From: Roseivivax marinus
GTDB lineage: Bacteria; Pseudomonadota; Alphaproteobacteria; Rhodobacterales; Rhodobacteraceae
Length of the DNA: 64,000 nt
NCBI RefSeq assembly: GCF_900109705.1
Contig: NZ_FOAI01000009.1
Coordinates: forward strand, 62,001 to 126,000
Direction of reading: 5' to 3'
Positions within the stretch are counted from its first letter, which is position 1. Each line of letters starts with the position of its first letter. Both the position numbers and the translations under genes were made by a program. The notes under the pieces were generated by a model. That model was given only the letters and a program-made list of their open reading frames with translations. It did not search any database and was not told the origin of the DNA. This document shows, one piece after another, positions 19,303-28,642 of the stretch.

Positions 19303-20739
19303 ATGTCGCACAAGCCCCTCAACGAGCCGTCCTTCCGCGAAAGCGTGGACCTGATGTTCAACAGGGCCGTGAAGCTCCTGGACCTCTCGCCGGGCCTCGA
19401 AGAGAAGATCCGCGTGTGCAACGCCACATATACCGTCCGCTTCGGCGTCCGGCTGCGTGGCAAGATCCACACCTTTACCGGCTACCGCGCCGTGCACTCC
19501 GAGCACATGGAGCCGGTGAAGGGCGGCATCCGCTTCGCCACGTCGGTGAACCAGGACGAGGTCGAGGCGCTGGCCGCGCTGATGACCTACAAGTGCGCCT
19601 TGGTGGAGACGCCCTTCGGCGGATCGAAGGGCGGGCTCTGTGTCGATCCGCGGGAATGGGACGCCCACGAGATGGAGCAGATCACCCGTCGCTTCGCCTA
19701 CGAGCTGATCAAGCGCGACCTCATCAATCCGTCGCAGAACGTGCCCGCGCCCGACATGGGCACGTCCGAGCGCGAGATGGCGTGGATCGCGGATCAGTAC
19801 AACCGGATGCACACCACCGACATCAATGCCAAGGCCTGCGTCACCGGCAAGCCGCTGAATGCCGGCGGCATCGCCGGCCGGACCGAGGCCACGGGCCGCG
19901 GCGTACAATTCGCCCTGCGGGAATTCTTCCGCCACTCCGAGGACGTCGCGCGGACCGGGCTCGAGGGCAAGCTCGATGGCAAGCGGGTGATCGTGCAGGG
20001 CCTCGGCAACGTGGGATACCACGCCGCCAAGTTCCTCTCCGAGGAGGACGGCTGCAAGGTCGTTGCGGTGATCGAACGCGACGGTGCGGTGATGCGGCCG
20101 CAGGGCCTCGATGTCGAGGCGGTGCGCCAGCACATCATGGAAACGGGTGGCGTGAAGGGTTGCCCGAACGCCGACTACACCGAGCTCGGCAATTCAGTTC
20201 TCGAGCATGAATGCGACATCCTGATCCCCGCCGCGCTTGAGGGTGTCATCAACCTGTCGAACGCGCATTCCGTGCGCGCGCCGCTGATCGTCGAGGCTGC
20301 GAACGGCCCGGTCACGGCGGGCGCCGACGACATCCTGCGCCAGAAGGGCACCGTCATCATCCCCGACATGTATGCCAACGCGGGCGGCGTGACGGTGTCC
20401 TATTTCGAGTGGGTGAAGAACCTCAGCCACATCCGCTTCGGCCGGATGCAGCGGCGCCAGGAGGAGGCGCGTCACCAACTGATCGTCGACGAGCTGGAGC
20501 GGCTCGACCGCTATCTTGGCGATGCCTGGTCCATGTCGCCCGGCTTCAAGGAGAAGTATCTCAAGGGCGCGGACGAGCTGGAGCTGGTGCGCTCGGGCCT
20601 CGATGACACCATGCGGATCGCCTACCAGTCCATGCGCGAGCCCTGGCACACGCGCGAGGACGTCTCCGACCTGCGGACCGCGGCCTACATGGTCTCGATC
20701 GATCGCGTGGCGCAAAGCTACCGGGCCAAGGGGCTCTGA
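19303..20739 (+). CDS. Glu/Leu/Phe/Val dehydrogenase (glutamate dehydrogenase)
   Basis: A 478-aa amino-acid dehydrogenase, most likely glutamate dehydrogenase converting glutamate and NAD(P) to 2-oxoglutarate and ammonia. MEPVKGGIRFATSVNQDEVE and CALVETPFGGSKGG carry the substrate and catalytic lysines. QNVPAPDMGTSEREMAWIAD has the catalytic Asp. VIVQGLGNVGYHAAKFL is the nucleotide-binding GxGxxG loop and EAANGPVTAGADDIL the conserved post-Rossmann motif. AGGA precedes the ATG. It stands alone and ends at a strong inverted repeat. Confidence 0.93.
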   Translation: MSHKPLNEPSFRESVDLMFNRAVKLLDLSPGLEEKIRVCNATYTVRFGVRLRGKIHTFTGYRAVHSEHMEPVKGGIRFATSVNQDEVEALAALMTYKCALVETPFGGSKGGLCVDPREWDAHEMEQITRRFAYELIKRDLINPSQNVPAPDMGTSEREMAWIADQYNRMHTTDINAKACVTGKPLNAGGIAGRTEATGRGVQFALREFFRHSEDVARTGLEGKLDGKRVIVQGLGNVGYHAAKFLSEEDGCKVVAVIERDGAVMRPQGLDVEAVRQHIMETGGVKGCPNADYTELGNSVLEHECDILIPAALEGVINLSNAHSVRAPLIVEAANGPVTAGADDILRQKGTVIIPDMYANAGGVTVSYFEWVKNLSHIRFGRMQRRQEEARHQLIVDELERLDRYLGDAWSMSPGFKEKYLKGADELELVRSGLDDTMRIAYQSMREPWHTREDVSDLRTAAYMVSIDRVAQSYRAKGL

Positions 20740-20765
20740 CGCCAAGTCCCGTCAGGGACGCGCGG

Positions 20766-20795
20766 ATCCCCGCCCATCGCGGAGTGGGCGGGGAT
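20766..20795 (+). terminator. hairpin after the glutamate dehydrogenase gene
   Basis: A perfect 11-bp inverted repeat (20766-20776 with 20785-20795) with an 8-base loop, 27 bases past the stop. The sequence after it is AT-rich (GATATATT) but has no T run, so termination is likely but not certain. Confidence 0.5.
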
Positions 20796-20872
20796 GATAT
20801 ATTGACGCACACGACCTAAATCGGTCTGCAAGGGCGCCAACCGTGACACCAACCGAAACGGGAGCAGGCGAT

Positions 20873-21193
20873 ATGACTGACTGGATGAAAACCGCGGCGT
20901 GCGCCGCATTCCTGGCCGCGGCAACCGGCGGCGCAATGACCTCCGCAGCATCGGCGCAGAACGCCGAGCAATGCGCGGTGCAGGCCGACCTCGTGATGGA
21001 GGTGGTCCAGAGCCGCGGCGAGGGCCGCTCGGCAGCCGAAACCGTCGAGGCGGTGCAATCGAATCTCGAAGGCCCGCGCGCCGAGTATGCCTCGGTGGTG
21101 CCGGCCATTGCGGATTGGGTGTACACACTGCCCGAGGACCAGCTCGGCCCCGGCGTCGGCGAAAGCTGGACCGAGGCGTGCAAAGCCCGCTGA
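20873..21193 (+). CDS. small exported hypothetical protein
   Basis: A 106-aa protein with an N-terminal signal peptide (MTDWMKTAACAAFLAAATGG, cleavage probable after ASA at about residue 28). The mature part starts QNAEQCAVQADLVMEVVQ and has two cysteines that could pair (Cys near 34 and Cys near 103). The ATG at 20873 has GGGAGCAGG upstream and was preferred over an in-frame start 10 codons earlier. I do not recognise a family. It is followed by a strong hairpin. Confidence 0.7.
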   Translation: MTDWMKTAACAAFLAAATGGAMTSAASAQNAEQCAVQADLVMEVVQSRGEGRSAAETVEAVQSNLEGPRAEYASVVPAIADWVYTLPEDQLGPGVGESWTEACKAR

Positions 21194-21227
21194 GGCCGGC
21201 CGCCTCATAGCAGACCTGAACATTACC

Positions 21228-21263
21228 GACCGCCCCCGGGCTCGCGCAGAGCCGGGGGCGGTC
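21228..21263. terminator. bidirectional hairpin terminator
   Basis: A perfect 12-bp stem (21228-21239 with 21252-21263) with a 12-base loop between convergent genes. It ends 4 bases before the stop of the CDF transporter gene. Confidence 0.65.
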
Positions 21264-21267
21264 GCGC

Positions 21268-22299
21268 TCAGGCGGGGGTGCCGACGCTGGACGCGCCGGG
21301 CACGGCGAGGTCCTCATGGTCGTTGCGGTCCTGCACTTCGAGGAACACGCGCTGGACGTCAGGCGCTGCTTCCCTGATGCGTCGCTCGGCTTCGCTCACG
21401 ACCTCTTCCAACCGGCCGGCCAGCACGTCGTCGCGGAAGTCGACGCTCAGCGCCAGCAGGATATCCGAAGGCCCGAGGTGCATGGCGCGTACCTCGTTCA
21501 CCGCGATGATTTCCTCGTAGCCGTGCAGGATCTCTCGGACATTCTGCTTGATCTTGGGGTCCGCGGCTTCGCCGATCAGCAGCTCCTTGACCTCGAAGGC
21601 GAGGATCGCGGCTGTCGCGGCCAGCAGGATGCCGATCAGGATCGAGGCAGCCGCGTCGAAAATGGCCGCGCCCGTGATCCACGTCAGCAACACGCCCAAA
21701 AGCGCTATGACGATACCGGCGAGCGCGGCGGTATCCTCGCACATCACGACGAAGATCGAGGGATTCTTCAGGTCGCGAAACTCGGTCCAGAGCTTTCGCG
21801 GCCGGTTGCGGGCGTCCGAGATCAGGCCCTTGCCGTCGCGGGCCTCCTCGAATTCGCGGAACGCGACCGAGCAGGAATAGCCTTCGAACACCGCGGCGAT
21901 CAGCAGAACGACGACGGCGGTAATGGGAAAGCCCTCGTTGTGGCCCTCGCCGTGCAGAATCGCGCGGATGCCCTCGTAGATCGAGAAGCCGGCGCCGAGC
22001 GAGAAGAGCAGCACGGCGACCACGAAGGCCCAGAAGTAGATTTCCTGGCCGTAGCCGAACGGGTGGGTCTCGTCGGCGGGCTTCTTCGCCCGGCGCATCC
22101 CGTAGAGCAGGCAGGCCTGGTTTCCGGTATCCACGACCGAGTGGAAGCCCTCCGCCAGCATCGCCGAGGACCCGGACAGGGCGGCCGCGATGAACTTGGT
22201 GATTGCGATCCCCGCATTGCCTGCCAGCGCTGCGAGGACCGCCGCGCGGCCTTCTTGCTGGTTCCCGTCGTCTCCGGATGTCGGTTGTCGCGATCCCAT
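21268..22299 (-). CDS. cation diffusion facilitator transporter
   Basis: A 343-aa membrane protein of the CDF family, which exports divalent cations by proton exchange. AEGFHSVVDTGNQACLL is the metal-site segment (the His/Asp of TM2), with THPFGYGQEIYFWAFVVAVL after it. Later hydrophobic segments include ALAGIVIALLGVLLTWITGA and IFDAAASILIGILLAATAAI with the second metal-site Asp. The C-terminal domain has VNEVRAMHLGPSDILLALSV as in CDF regulatory domains. The ATG has GGGAG upstream. It is longer and has a different signature from the CDF gene at 36984-37901. Confidence 0.9.
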   Translation of the reverse strand: MGSRQPTSGDDGNQQEGRAAVLAALAGNAGIAITKFIAAALSGSSAMLAEGFHSVVDTGNQACLLYGMRRAKKPADETHPFGYGQEIYFWAFVVAVLLFSLGAGFSIYEGIRAILHGEGHNEGFPITAVVVLLIAAVFEGYSCSVAFREFEEARDGKGLISDARNRPRKLWTEFRDLKNPSIFVVMCEDTAALAGIVIALLGVLLTWITGAAIFDAAASILIGILLAATAAILAFEVKELLIGEAADPKIKQNVREILHGYEEIIAVNEVRAMHLGPSDILLALSVDFRDDVLAGRLEEVVSEAERRIREAAPDVQRVFLEVQDRNDHEDLAVPGASSVGTPA

Positions 22300-22433
22300 G
22301 ATTGGCTCCCGTGCTTGGCGTGGGCGCCCCAGTCGTCGCGACGCTACGCTTTGACGACGCGGGCCGAACCGCATCGGTTCCCGCAACGGCGGAGCCTATC
22401 GACTCGCGCGGCGGCCGTGGTCATATAGGCGGC

Positions 22434-24410
22434 ATGAGCCTGCCCCTCGGTTTTCTCGACGAGCTGCGCACCCGGCTGACCCTCTCCGAGGTCGTCGGGC
22501 GCAAGGTCATGTGGGATCAGCGCAAGTCCAACCGTGCCAAGGGCGACTACTGGGCGCCGTGCCCCTTCCACCAGGAAAAAAGCGCGTCCTTCCATGTGGA
22601 TGACCGCAAGGGCTTCTATTACTGCTTCGGCTGTCAGGCGAAGGGCGACGCGATCGGTTTCGTGCGCGAGACCGAGAACGTGGGTTTCATGGAGGCGGTC
22701 GAGATCCTTGCCGGGGAGGCCGGGATGCAGATGCCCGCCCGCGATCCCCGCGCCAAGGAGAAGGCGGACCGCCACACCCAGCTGATCGAGGTGATGGAGG
22801 CCGCCGTCGCCTTCTTCCGCCTGCAACTCAGCCGCGGCGTCGCGGCCGAGGCACGGGCCTATCTCGACAAGCGCGGGCTCGGTCCGCAGGCGCGCGAGAC
22901 ATTCGAGATCGGCTTCGCCCCCGACGGCTGGCAGAACCTGTGGGATCACCTGACCGGAAAGGGCATCGCGCCGGACCTCATCATGGGCGCGGGTCTCGCC
23001 AAGGCGTCGCAGCGGGGCAGCAAGCCCTATGACGTCTTCCGCAACCGCATCATGTTCCCGATCCGCGACGGGCGGGGCCGCGCCATCGCCTTCGGCGGCC
23101 GCGCGATGGATCCCACAGACAAGGCGAAATATCTTAACTCTCCGGAAACCGAGATCTTCGACAAGGGGCGGAACCTCTACAATCTCGGTCCGGCACGTGC
23201 GGCCGCGGCCAAGGGACGGCCGCTGATCGTGGCCGAAGGCTACATGGACGTGATCGCATTGTCCGAAGGCGGGTTCGACGCGGCGGTGGCACCGCTTGGA
23301 ACGGCTGTCACGGAACGGCAGCTTCAGACGCTGTGGCAGGTGGCGGACGAACCCGTCGTGGCGCTGGACGGCGACCGCGCCGGCGTCCGCGCGGCCTACC
23401 GGGTGATCGACCTCGCGCTGCCGCTCCTGACCGCAGGCAAATCCCTGCGCTTCGCGCTCATGCCCGAAGGCAAGGACCCCGACGACCTTCTGCGCGCCGA
23501 GGGACCCGAGGCGGTGGGCCGCGTGATCGAGGCGGCGATGCCGATGGTCGACCTGCTCTGGCAGCGCGAAACCGAGGGCAAGGTCTTCGACAGCCCCGAA
23601 CGCCGCGCGGGCCTCGACAAGGCGCTGGCCGAGGCGGTGAGCCTCATCCCCGATCCGGGTCTCAAGCGCCACTACGAGGATGCGGTCCGCAACCTCACCT
23701 GGGAGATGACCCGCGCGCAGCGCCGGAAGGGCCGCGAGGCGGCGGGGCAGGGCGGTGGCTTCGGCAACCGCCCCTGGCGCCCCCGTGGCGCGCAGGCACC
23801 GGCCCAGCCCTCGGCCGAGACCAAGGCGTCGCTTCTGGTCACCCGCGAGGATGCGGAGCTGCACCTGCGCGAGGCGGTGATCCTGGCCGCGCTCGTTACC
23901 ACGCCCGAGGTCGCCGACGCCTTCGAGGCCGCGCTCGAGGCCATGCCCTGCGCCGACCCGGTCCATGCCCGCCTGCGCGACGCCATCCTGACCGCAGATC
24001 CGCTCACCTCCGAGGCCGTGCGCGCCCGTGCCGAGGCTGCCGTGGGCGCAGAGGCTCTTGAATCCCTGCTCTCCGCGCGCCATCTAGCCGTCGTTCCCTG
24101 CCTGCGCCGGCCGGGCGACGCCGAACTGGCGCGGGTGACGGTAACCGAGGAGCTGGCCAAGCTGACTGCGGCGCTCGGACGCCGCGAGGCCGAGTCCGAG
24201 GCCGTCGAGGATCTCGATGCCCATCCCGACGAGGTAGTGACCTACAGGTTGCGGCAGGCTTCGGAAGAGATGGCCCGCGCGCAACGCGCGGTGCAGGAGG
24301 ACGACATCGAATACGATGTGGGCGACAACGGCGCCCGGATCGACCGCGGCGAGCGGAATGCCTTCGCCGCGCTCATGGATACAATCCGGTTCGACAAGAC
24401 GCGCAGGTAG
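22434..24410 (+). CDS. dnaG: DNA primase
   Basis: A 658-aa primase that synthesises RNA primers at the replication fork. The N-terminal zinc domain has Cys43, His46, Cys64 and Cys67 (APCPFHQEKSASFHV, YYCFGCQAKGDAIGF). The polymerase core contains RDGRGRAIAFGGRAMDPTD, and the TOPRIM domain contains LIVAEGYMDVIALSEGGF and PVVALDGDRAGVRAA. The C-terminal helicase-interaction domain is poorly conserved, as usual. It starts 134 bases from the divergent CDF gene and precedes rpoD, the normal alphaproteobacterial order without rpsU. Confidence 0.97.
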   Translation: MSLPLGFLDELRTRLTLSEVVGRKVMWDQRKSNRAKGDYWAPCPFHQEKSASFHVDDRKGFYYCFGCQAKGDAIGFVRETENVGFMEAVEILAGEAGMQMPARDPRAKEKADRHTQLIEVMEAAVAFFRLQLSRGVAAEARAYLDKRGLGPQARETFEIGFAPDGWQNLWDHLTGKGIAPDLIMGAGLAKASQRGSKPYDVFRNRIMFPIRDGRGRAIAFGGRAMDPTDKAKYLNSPETEIFDKGRNLYNLGPARAAAAKGRPLIVAEGYMDVIALSEGGFDAAVAPLGTAVTERQLQTLWQVADEPVVALDGDRAGVRAAYRVIDLALPLLTAGKSLRFALMPEGKDPDDLLRAEGPEAVGRVIEAAMPMVDLLWQRETEGKVFDSPERRAGLDKALAEAVSLIPDPGLKRHYEDAVRNLTWEMTRAQRRKGREAAGQGGGFGNRPWRPRGAQAPAQPSAETKASLLVTREDAELHLREAVILAALVTTPEVADAFEAALEAMPCADPVHARLRDAILTADPLTSEAVRARAEAAVGAEALESLLSARHLAVVPCLRRPGDAELARVTVTEELAKLTAALGRREAESEAVEDLDAHPDEVVTYRLRQASEEMARAQRAVQEDDIEYDVGDNGARIDRGERNAFAALMDTIRFDKTRR

Positions 24411-24432
24411 GCGTCTTTCGCAACCAGCTAAA

Positions 24433-24494
24433 GAATCGCGCCGGACGGGTGTGCGAATCGCTTCATCACGCTATTGATTCGCGTTAATCGAATC
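24433..24494. promoter_or_regulatory. cluster of four GANTC sites upstream of rpoD
   Basis: GAATC at 24433-24437, GAATC at 24455-24459, GATTC at 24476-24480 and GAATC at 24490-24494, in the 120-base dnaG-rpoD gap. The last two form part of a 6-bp inverted repeat (24476-24481 with 24489-24494). GANTC is the CcrM methylation target in alphaproteobacteria. I read the sites directly; a regulatory role is inference. Confidence 0.55.
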
Positions 24495-24530
24495 GGTGAA
24501 GCACGACCGGCCCCTCGAGAGGAGAGCTTT

Positions 24531-26528
24531 ATGGCAGCCAAGGACAACGAAGACGCCAAGCCCGAGGTGCAGGAAGAGGAAGTCTCGCTCGACATGAGCC
24601 AGGCGGCGGTCAAGAAGATGATCGCCGAGGCGAAAGAGCGCGGCTACATCACCTATGACCAGCTCAATCAGGTGCTGCCCCCCGATCAGGTGTCGTCCGA
24701 CCAGATCGAGGATGTCATGTCGATGCTCTCCGAAATGGGCATCCAGGTGACCGAGGACGACGAGGAGTCCGAGGAGGAGGGCGACAAGGGCTCGACCGAC
24801 CTCGTGCAGACCTCGTCCAACAAGGACGTCGCTCTCAGCTCCGGCAGCAACGAGAAACTCGACCGCACCGATGACCCGGTTCGGATGTATCTGCGCGAGA
24901 TGGGCTCGGTGGAGCTTCTGTCCCGCGAGGGCGAGATCGCCATCGCAAAGCGCATCGAGGCCGGCCGGAACACGATGATCCAGGGCCTCTGCGAGAGCCC
25001 GCTGACCTTCCAGGCGATCACCATCTGGCGCGACGAACTTCTCGCGGAGGACATTCTTCTGCGCGACGTGATCGACCTCGAGACCACGTTCGGCAACCAG
25101 GTCGGCGAAGAGGGCGAGCTCGACACGCCTGTGGTGTCGTCCGAAACTGCCGGCAATGCCGAGCTGCGCAAGGAAAAACCGTCCGAGCCGGAGTACGACG
25201 CCGACGGCAATCCGATCCGCCGCGAGGAAGAGAGCGACGACGAGGAAGAGCAGGCCAACATGTCGCTGGCCGCGATGGAGGCTGCTCTCAAGCCGCGCGT
25301 GCTCGAGACGCTCGACCGCATCGCGTTGGACTACGAAGAGCTGGCCGCGATGCAGGACAACCGCATCTCGGCCACGCTGAACGAGGACGGCTCGTTCTCC
25401 GAGGCGGACGAGGGCCGGTATCAGAAGCTGCGCGGCGAGATCGTGAAGCTGGTGAACGAGCTTCACCTTCACAACAACCGCATCGAGGCGCTGATCGACC
25501 AGCTCTACGGCATCAACAAACGCATCATGGCCATCGACAGCGCCATGGTGAAGCTGGCCGACCAGGCGCGTATCAACCGCCGCGAGTTCATCGAGGCCTA
25601 TCGTGGCTACGAGCTCGATCCGAACTGGATGGAGCGGATGGGCCAGAAGTCCGGCCGCGGCTGGCAGATGTTCATCGAGAAGTCGTCCGACAAGGTCGCC
25701 GACCTGCGCGGTGACATGGCCCAGATCGGCCAGTACGTGGGTCTCGACATCGGCGAGTTCCGCCGCATCGTCCAGCAGGTGCAGAAGGGCGAGAAGGAGG
25801 CCCGACAGGCCAAGAAGGAGATGGTCGAGGCCAACCTGCGCCTCGTGATCTCGATCGCAAAGAAGTACACGAACCGTGGTTTGCAGTTCTTGGACCTCAT
25901 CCAGGAGGGCAATATCGGCCTGATGAAGGCGGTGGACAAATTCGAGTATCGCCGCGGCTACAAGTTCTCCACCTACGCGACGTGGTGGATCCGTCAGGCG
26001 ATCACCCGCTCGATCGCGGACCAGGCGCGCACGATCCGTATTCCGGTCCACATGATCGAGACGATCAACAAGCTGGTCCGCACCGGGCGCCAGATGCTCC
26101 ACGAGATCGGCCGCGAGCCGACACCCGAGGAGCTGGCCGAGAAGCTGCAGATGCCGCTCGAGAAGGTCCGCAAGGTGATGAAGATCGCCAAGGAGCCGAT
26201 CTCTCTCGAGACGCCCATCGGCGACGAGGAAGACAGCCAGCTCGGCGATTTCATCGAGGACAAGAACGCGGTCCTGCCGCTCGACGCGGCGATCCAGGAC
26301 AACCTCAAGGAAACGACGACCCGCGTGCTGTCGTCGCTCACCCCGCGCGAGGAACGCGTCCTGCGGATGCGCTTCGGTATCGGGATGAATACCGACCACA
26401 CCCTCGAGGAAGTGGGCCAGCAGTTCAGCGTGACGCGCGAACGGATTCGCCAGATCGAGGCGAAGGCGTTGCGCAAGCTCAAGCACCCGAGCCGTTCGCG
26501 CAAGCTGCGATCTTTCCTGGACCAGTAA
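24531..26528 (+). CDS. rpoD: RNA polymerase primary sigma factor (sigma-70)
   Basis: A 665-aa housekeeping sigma factor. Region 1.1 is at the N-terminus ([20 protein letters not shown]) and an acidic stretch follows. Region 2 is [20 protein letters not shown] through [20 protein letters not shown], region 3 is [20 protein letters not shown], and region 4 is [19 protein letters not shown] with the recognition helix [20 protein letters not shown]. Length is normal for alphaproteobacteria. The ATG at 24531 has a strong GAGAGGAGAG ribosome-binding site. Confidence 0.98.
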   Translation: MAAKDNEDAKPEVQEEEVSLDMSQAAVKKMIAEAKERGYITYDQLNQVLPPDQVSSDQIEDVMSMLSEMGIQVTEDDEESEEEGDKGSTDLVQTSSNKDVALSSGSNEKLDRTDDPVRMYLREMGSVELLSREGEIAIAKRIEAGRNTMIQGLCESPLTFQAITIWRDELLAEDILLRDVIDLETTFGNQVGEEGELDTPVVSSETAGNAELRKEKPSEPEYDADGNPIRREEESDDEEEQANMSLAAMEAALKPRVLETLDRIALDYEELAAMQDNRISATLNEDGSFSEADEGRYQKLRGEIVKLVNELHLHNNRIEALIDQLYGINKRIMAIDSAMVKLADQARINRREFIEAYRGYELDPNWMERMGQKSGRGWQMFIEKSSDKVADLRGDMAQIGQYVGLDIGEFRRIVQQVQKGEKEARQAKKEMVEANLRLVISIAKKYTNRGLQFLDLIQEGNIGLMKAVDKFEYRRGYKFSTYATWWIRQAITRSIADQARTIRIPVHMIETINKLVRTGRQMLHEIGREPTPEELAEKLQMPLEKVRKVMKIAKEPISLETPIGDEEDSQLGDFIEDKNAVLPLDAAIQDNLKETTTRVLSSLTPREERVLRMRFGIGMNTDHTLEEVGQQFSVTRERIRQIEAKALRKLKHPSRSRKLRSFLDQ

Positions 26529-26540
26529 GCGGGGGCAGGG

Positions 26541-26813
26541 ATGTCGCTGTTTTCGAAACTCTTCGGCGGTGGGGGCGGTCAAAAGGCTGCTCCCGCCGCC
26601 GATCCTGTCGAATACAAGGGCTTCCGGATCACGCCGGCGCCGCTTTCAGAAGAAGGCGGCTTTCGTCTGGCCGCGAAGATCGAAGGCCCGGACGGACAGG
26701 AGCATCAGCTCGTGCGCGCCGACCTGCTGCGAGACCGGGACGAGGCCGAGGCCGCCTCGGTCGCCAAGGCGCAGCAGCTGATCGACCAGATGGGCGTGCG
26801 CCTCTTCGACTGA
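26541..26813 (+). CDS. HlyU-family small protein
   Basis: A 90-aa protein beginning [14 protein letters not shown] and continuing [21 protein letters not shown], the pattern of the HlyU family. Vibrio HlyU activates hemolysin, but that protein is an ArsR-type regulator and the family name here rests on the PF10115-like small domain, whose function is uncertain. It follows rpoD by 12 bases in the same direction, so it is probably co-transcribed. Confidence 0.8.
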   Translation: MSLFSKLFGGGGGQKAAPAADPVEYKGFRITPAPLSEEGGFRLAAKIEGPDGQEHQLVRADLLRDRDEAEAASVAKAQQLIDQMGVRLFD

Positions 26814-26823
26814 GCCGCCGGCG

Positions 26824-27381
26824 TCACTCCGCGCTGCGGAAGTAGCGCCACGTCACCTTCAGTATGTAGAACACGAGGGCCGCACCCGCGACCACGAGGG
26901 GTCCGTGTGCGGACCAGACATGCCCCCAGACATACGTGACCAGAAGCGCGATCTTGCGACCGATTGTGACGAGCAGGATGCCCCAGATCATCGCAGAGCA
27001 GAACGTGATCGGCAGATAGGTCCGGCTTCGGATACCGGTGGCAGTGGCGATCAGCACCGGGGCGATGAAGCGCGCACCGGGGATGAACCGGAATACCGCG
27101 CAAAGGACCCGAGGTCGTCCTGCGAAGCGCCGGGTCATGCGCTGGGCCCACGGATGGGACAAAGCCCTCAGAACCCGCGGGTGTGATCGGAAATACCGTG
27201 CGCCGTAATAGGTGGCGAGGTCCGTCGTCCAGCCGCCCGCGGCGGCCGCCAGTATCGCCCCCCAGAGAGGAAAGAGGCCTTTGCCCGCCAGCACGCCCGC
27301 GGTGATCGCGACCGTGTCGCCCTCAAGCGCGCAACCGAGCCAGACGAAGATCAGCCCGTATTCCGAGACCAGTTGCTCGAT
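26824..27381 (-). CDS. DedA-family membrane protein, non-standard start
   Basis: A 185-aa membrane protein of the DedA/VTT family. RFIPGARFIAPVLIATATGI is the family F-x-R-x-x-P-x-x-R-like motif, and the end VWSAHGPLVVAGAALVFYIL is a membrane segment. The homology reaches upstream through LVSEYGLIFVWLGCALEGDTV, but no ATG, GTG or TTG precedes that segment before a stop codon at about 27429. An ATC codon at 27381-27379 has a good GAGGAGGA ribosome-binding site 7 bases before it, so I start there. GTG at 27294 gives 156 aa and removes the family N-terminus. Role: lipid or membrane homeostasis, inferred. Confidence 0.75.
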   Translation of the reverse strand: MEQLVSEYGLIFVWLGCALEGDTVAITAGVLAGKGLFPLWGAILAAAAGGWTTDLATYYGARYFRSHPRVLRALSHPWAQRMTRRFAGRPRVLCAVFRFIPGARFIAPVLIATATGIRSRTYLPITFCSAMIWGILLVTIGRKIALLVTYVWGHVWSAHGPLVVAGAALVFYILKVTWRYFRSAE

Positions 27382-27446
27382 ATCCGTGTCCTCCTCGGCG
27401 CGTCGTCCCGATTGACGTCGCCGGTGCTCTCGCTAGCTTCCCGGCC

Positions 27447-27833
27447 ATGCCTGATTTTCGCACGACCTGCCAGATCCACGCCGCGGTGCTTGCCGCGCTC
27501 TTCGCCGTTTACATGCTGTTGCCGGGACTTTCGTTCCTTGCCTTCGACATAACGGCCACGCCCGAGGCCCGCTTCGTCGCGCGTCGCACCTCGATCATGC
27601 TGCTTGGCTTGGCGGTCATGGTTTTTCTCCTGCGCGGCGTGCCGCCCTCGGTGGCGCGGCAGGCGGTCGTGCTCGGCATGATCGTCGTCTGGGGCGGTCT
27701 TGCGGTCTTTGGCGTGGTGGCTCTGATGCGTGGGGTGATTGGCTGGACGTCAATCGGCACGATCGTGGTGGAGGCCGTGCTCGCGCTTCTATTCGTTCCC
27801 CACCTGCGGTCGCGTCCACGCGACGACGTCTGA
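27447..27833 (+). CDS. hypothetical four-helix membrane protein
   Basis: A 128-aa very hydrophobic protein with four predicted membrane segments, for example VLAALFAVYMLLPGLSFLAF, IMLLGLAVMVFLLRG, VVLGMIVVWGGLAVFGVVAL and IVVEAVLALLFVPHL. It ends in a short basic tail (RSRPRDDV). No family is recognised. It is divergent from the DedA gene and ends at a hairpin. Confidence 0.7.
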   Translation: MPDFRTTCQIHAAVLAALFAVYMLLPGLSFLAFDITATPEARFVARRTSIMLLGLAVMVFLLRGVPPSVARQAVVLGMIVVWGGLAVFGVVALMRGVIGWTSIGTIVVEAVLALLFVPHLRSRPRDDV

Positions 27834-27837
27834 TCGG

Positions 27838-27866
27838 CCGGGCGGGGCGGTTGCGCCCCACCCGCC
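27838..27866. terminator. GC-rich hairpin between convergent genes
   Basis: A GC-rich stem (core 27844-27849 with 27854-27859, extended with a mismatch) lies 5 bases past the membrane protein gene and 11 bases before the SDR stop. There is no T run on either side. Confidence 0.4.
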
Positions 27867-27876
27867 AGCGTCGTCC

Positions 27877-28548
27877 TCAGCCGTTCGGCATCACGAAGAC
27901 CTCGCGCACGCAGGCGCGAGGATCCGCGGTCAGCGCGTAAAGCACGGCATCGGCAATGTCTTCGGGCTTGAGCTTGTCCGGCTTGGCCTCGTCGAAAAAG
28001 GGTGTGTCGACCATCCCCGGAGCGATGATCGTGCACCGGCCGCCGAATTCGCGCATTTCCTCGGCGAGGTTGCCGCCATAGCCATGCACGAACCACTTGG
28101 TCGCCGAGTAGACAGACCCCGAAATGTGAGTGCGCCCCGCCGCCGAGCCGGTCAGCAACAGGTGACCCTTGCTCTCGCGCAGGTGCGACATGGTGGCCTT
28201 CGCGGTCCACAGAAGGCCCATCACGTTGAGCTGGACCATCTTCTCCCACTCGGCCGGGTCCGCGCCCTCCGTTCCGCCGCCGGACGATCCCGCGCCGGCA
28301 TTGGCGAACGCCGCATCGACGCCGCCATAGGCTTCGGCGAGGCTCGCCACGGCCTTCTGTTGCTGGGCGAGGTCGGTTGCATCCCCGGGCAGCGCCATTG
28401 CGGCCTCGCCCAGCTCGTCCACCAGCGCGGAAAGCTTGTCCTCGGAGCGGGCGAAAAGTCCGACGTTCCAGCCTTCGGCGACAGCCTTGCGGGCGGTTGC
28501 CGCGCCGATGCCGCTGGATGCGCCTGTGATGAAGAGCGTTCGTGCCAT
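27877..28548 (-). CDS. short-chain dehydrogenase/reductase
   Basis: A 223-aa classical SDR. The NAD(P)-binding loop is LFITGASSGIGAATARKAVA at residues 4-23, the NAG motif is AAFANAGAGSS, and the active site has Ser in LLLTGSAAGRTHIS and the YxxxK motif in SVYSATKWFVHGY. The substrate is unknown. The ATG has AGGAG upstream. A single gene, divergent from the small exported protein. Confidence 0.9.
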   Translation of the reverse strand: MARTLFITGASSGIGAATARKAVAEGWNVGLFARSEDKLSALVDELGEAAMALPGDATDLAQQQKAVASLAEAYGGVDAAFANAGAGSSGGGTEGADPAEWEKMVQLNVMGLLWTAKATMSHLRESKGHLLLTGSAAGRTHISGSVYSATKWFVHGYGGNLAEEMREFGGRCTIIAPGMVDTPFFDEAKPDKLKPEDIADAVLYALTADPRACVREVFVMPNG

Positions 28549-28626
28549 GGTTACTCCTGGAAATGCGATTTCGGGTTGGTTTCTCTTGATCGGGGAGGTC
28601 CCCCGTGTCATTGCCGTCCCAACGTT

Positions 28627-28642
28627 CCCGGACGCGTCCGGG
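28627..28642. promoter_or_regulatory. perfect 16-bp palindrome in a divergent promoter region
   Basis: CCCGGACGCGTCCGGG is fully self-complementary. It lies in the 206-base gap between the SDR gene and the exported-protein gene, 79 bases upstream of the SDR start. It may be an operator. Confidence 0.35.

Noticed and set aside
22344-24083. A 579-codon minus-strand frame opposite dnaG
   Set aside because: Antisense shadow of dnaG caused by G+C bias.
24471-26582. A 700-codon minus-strand frame opposite rpoD
   Set aside because: Shadow of rpoD on the other strand; composition is Leu/His/Arg-rich and no family is seen.
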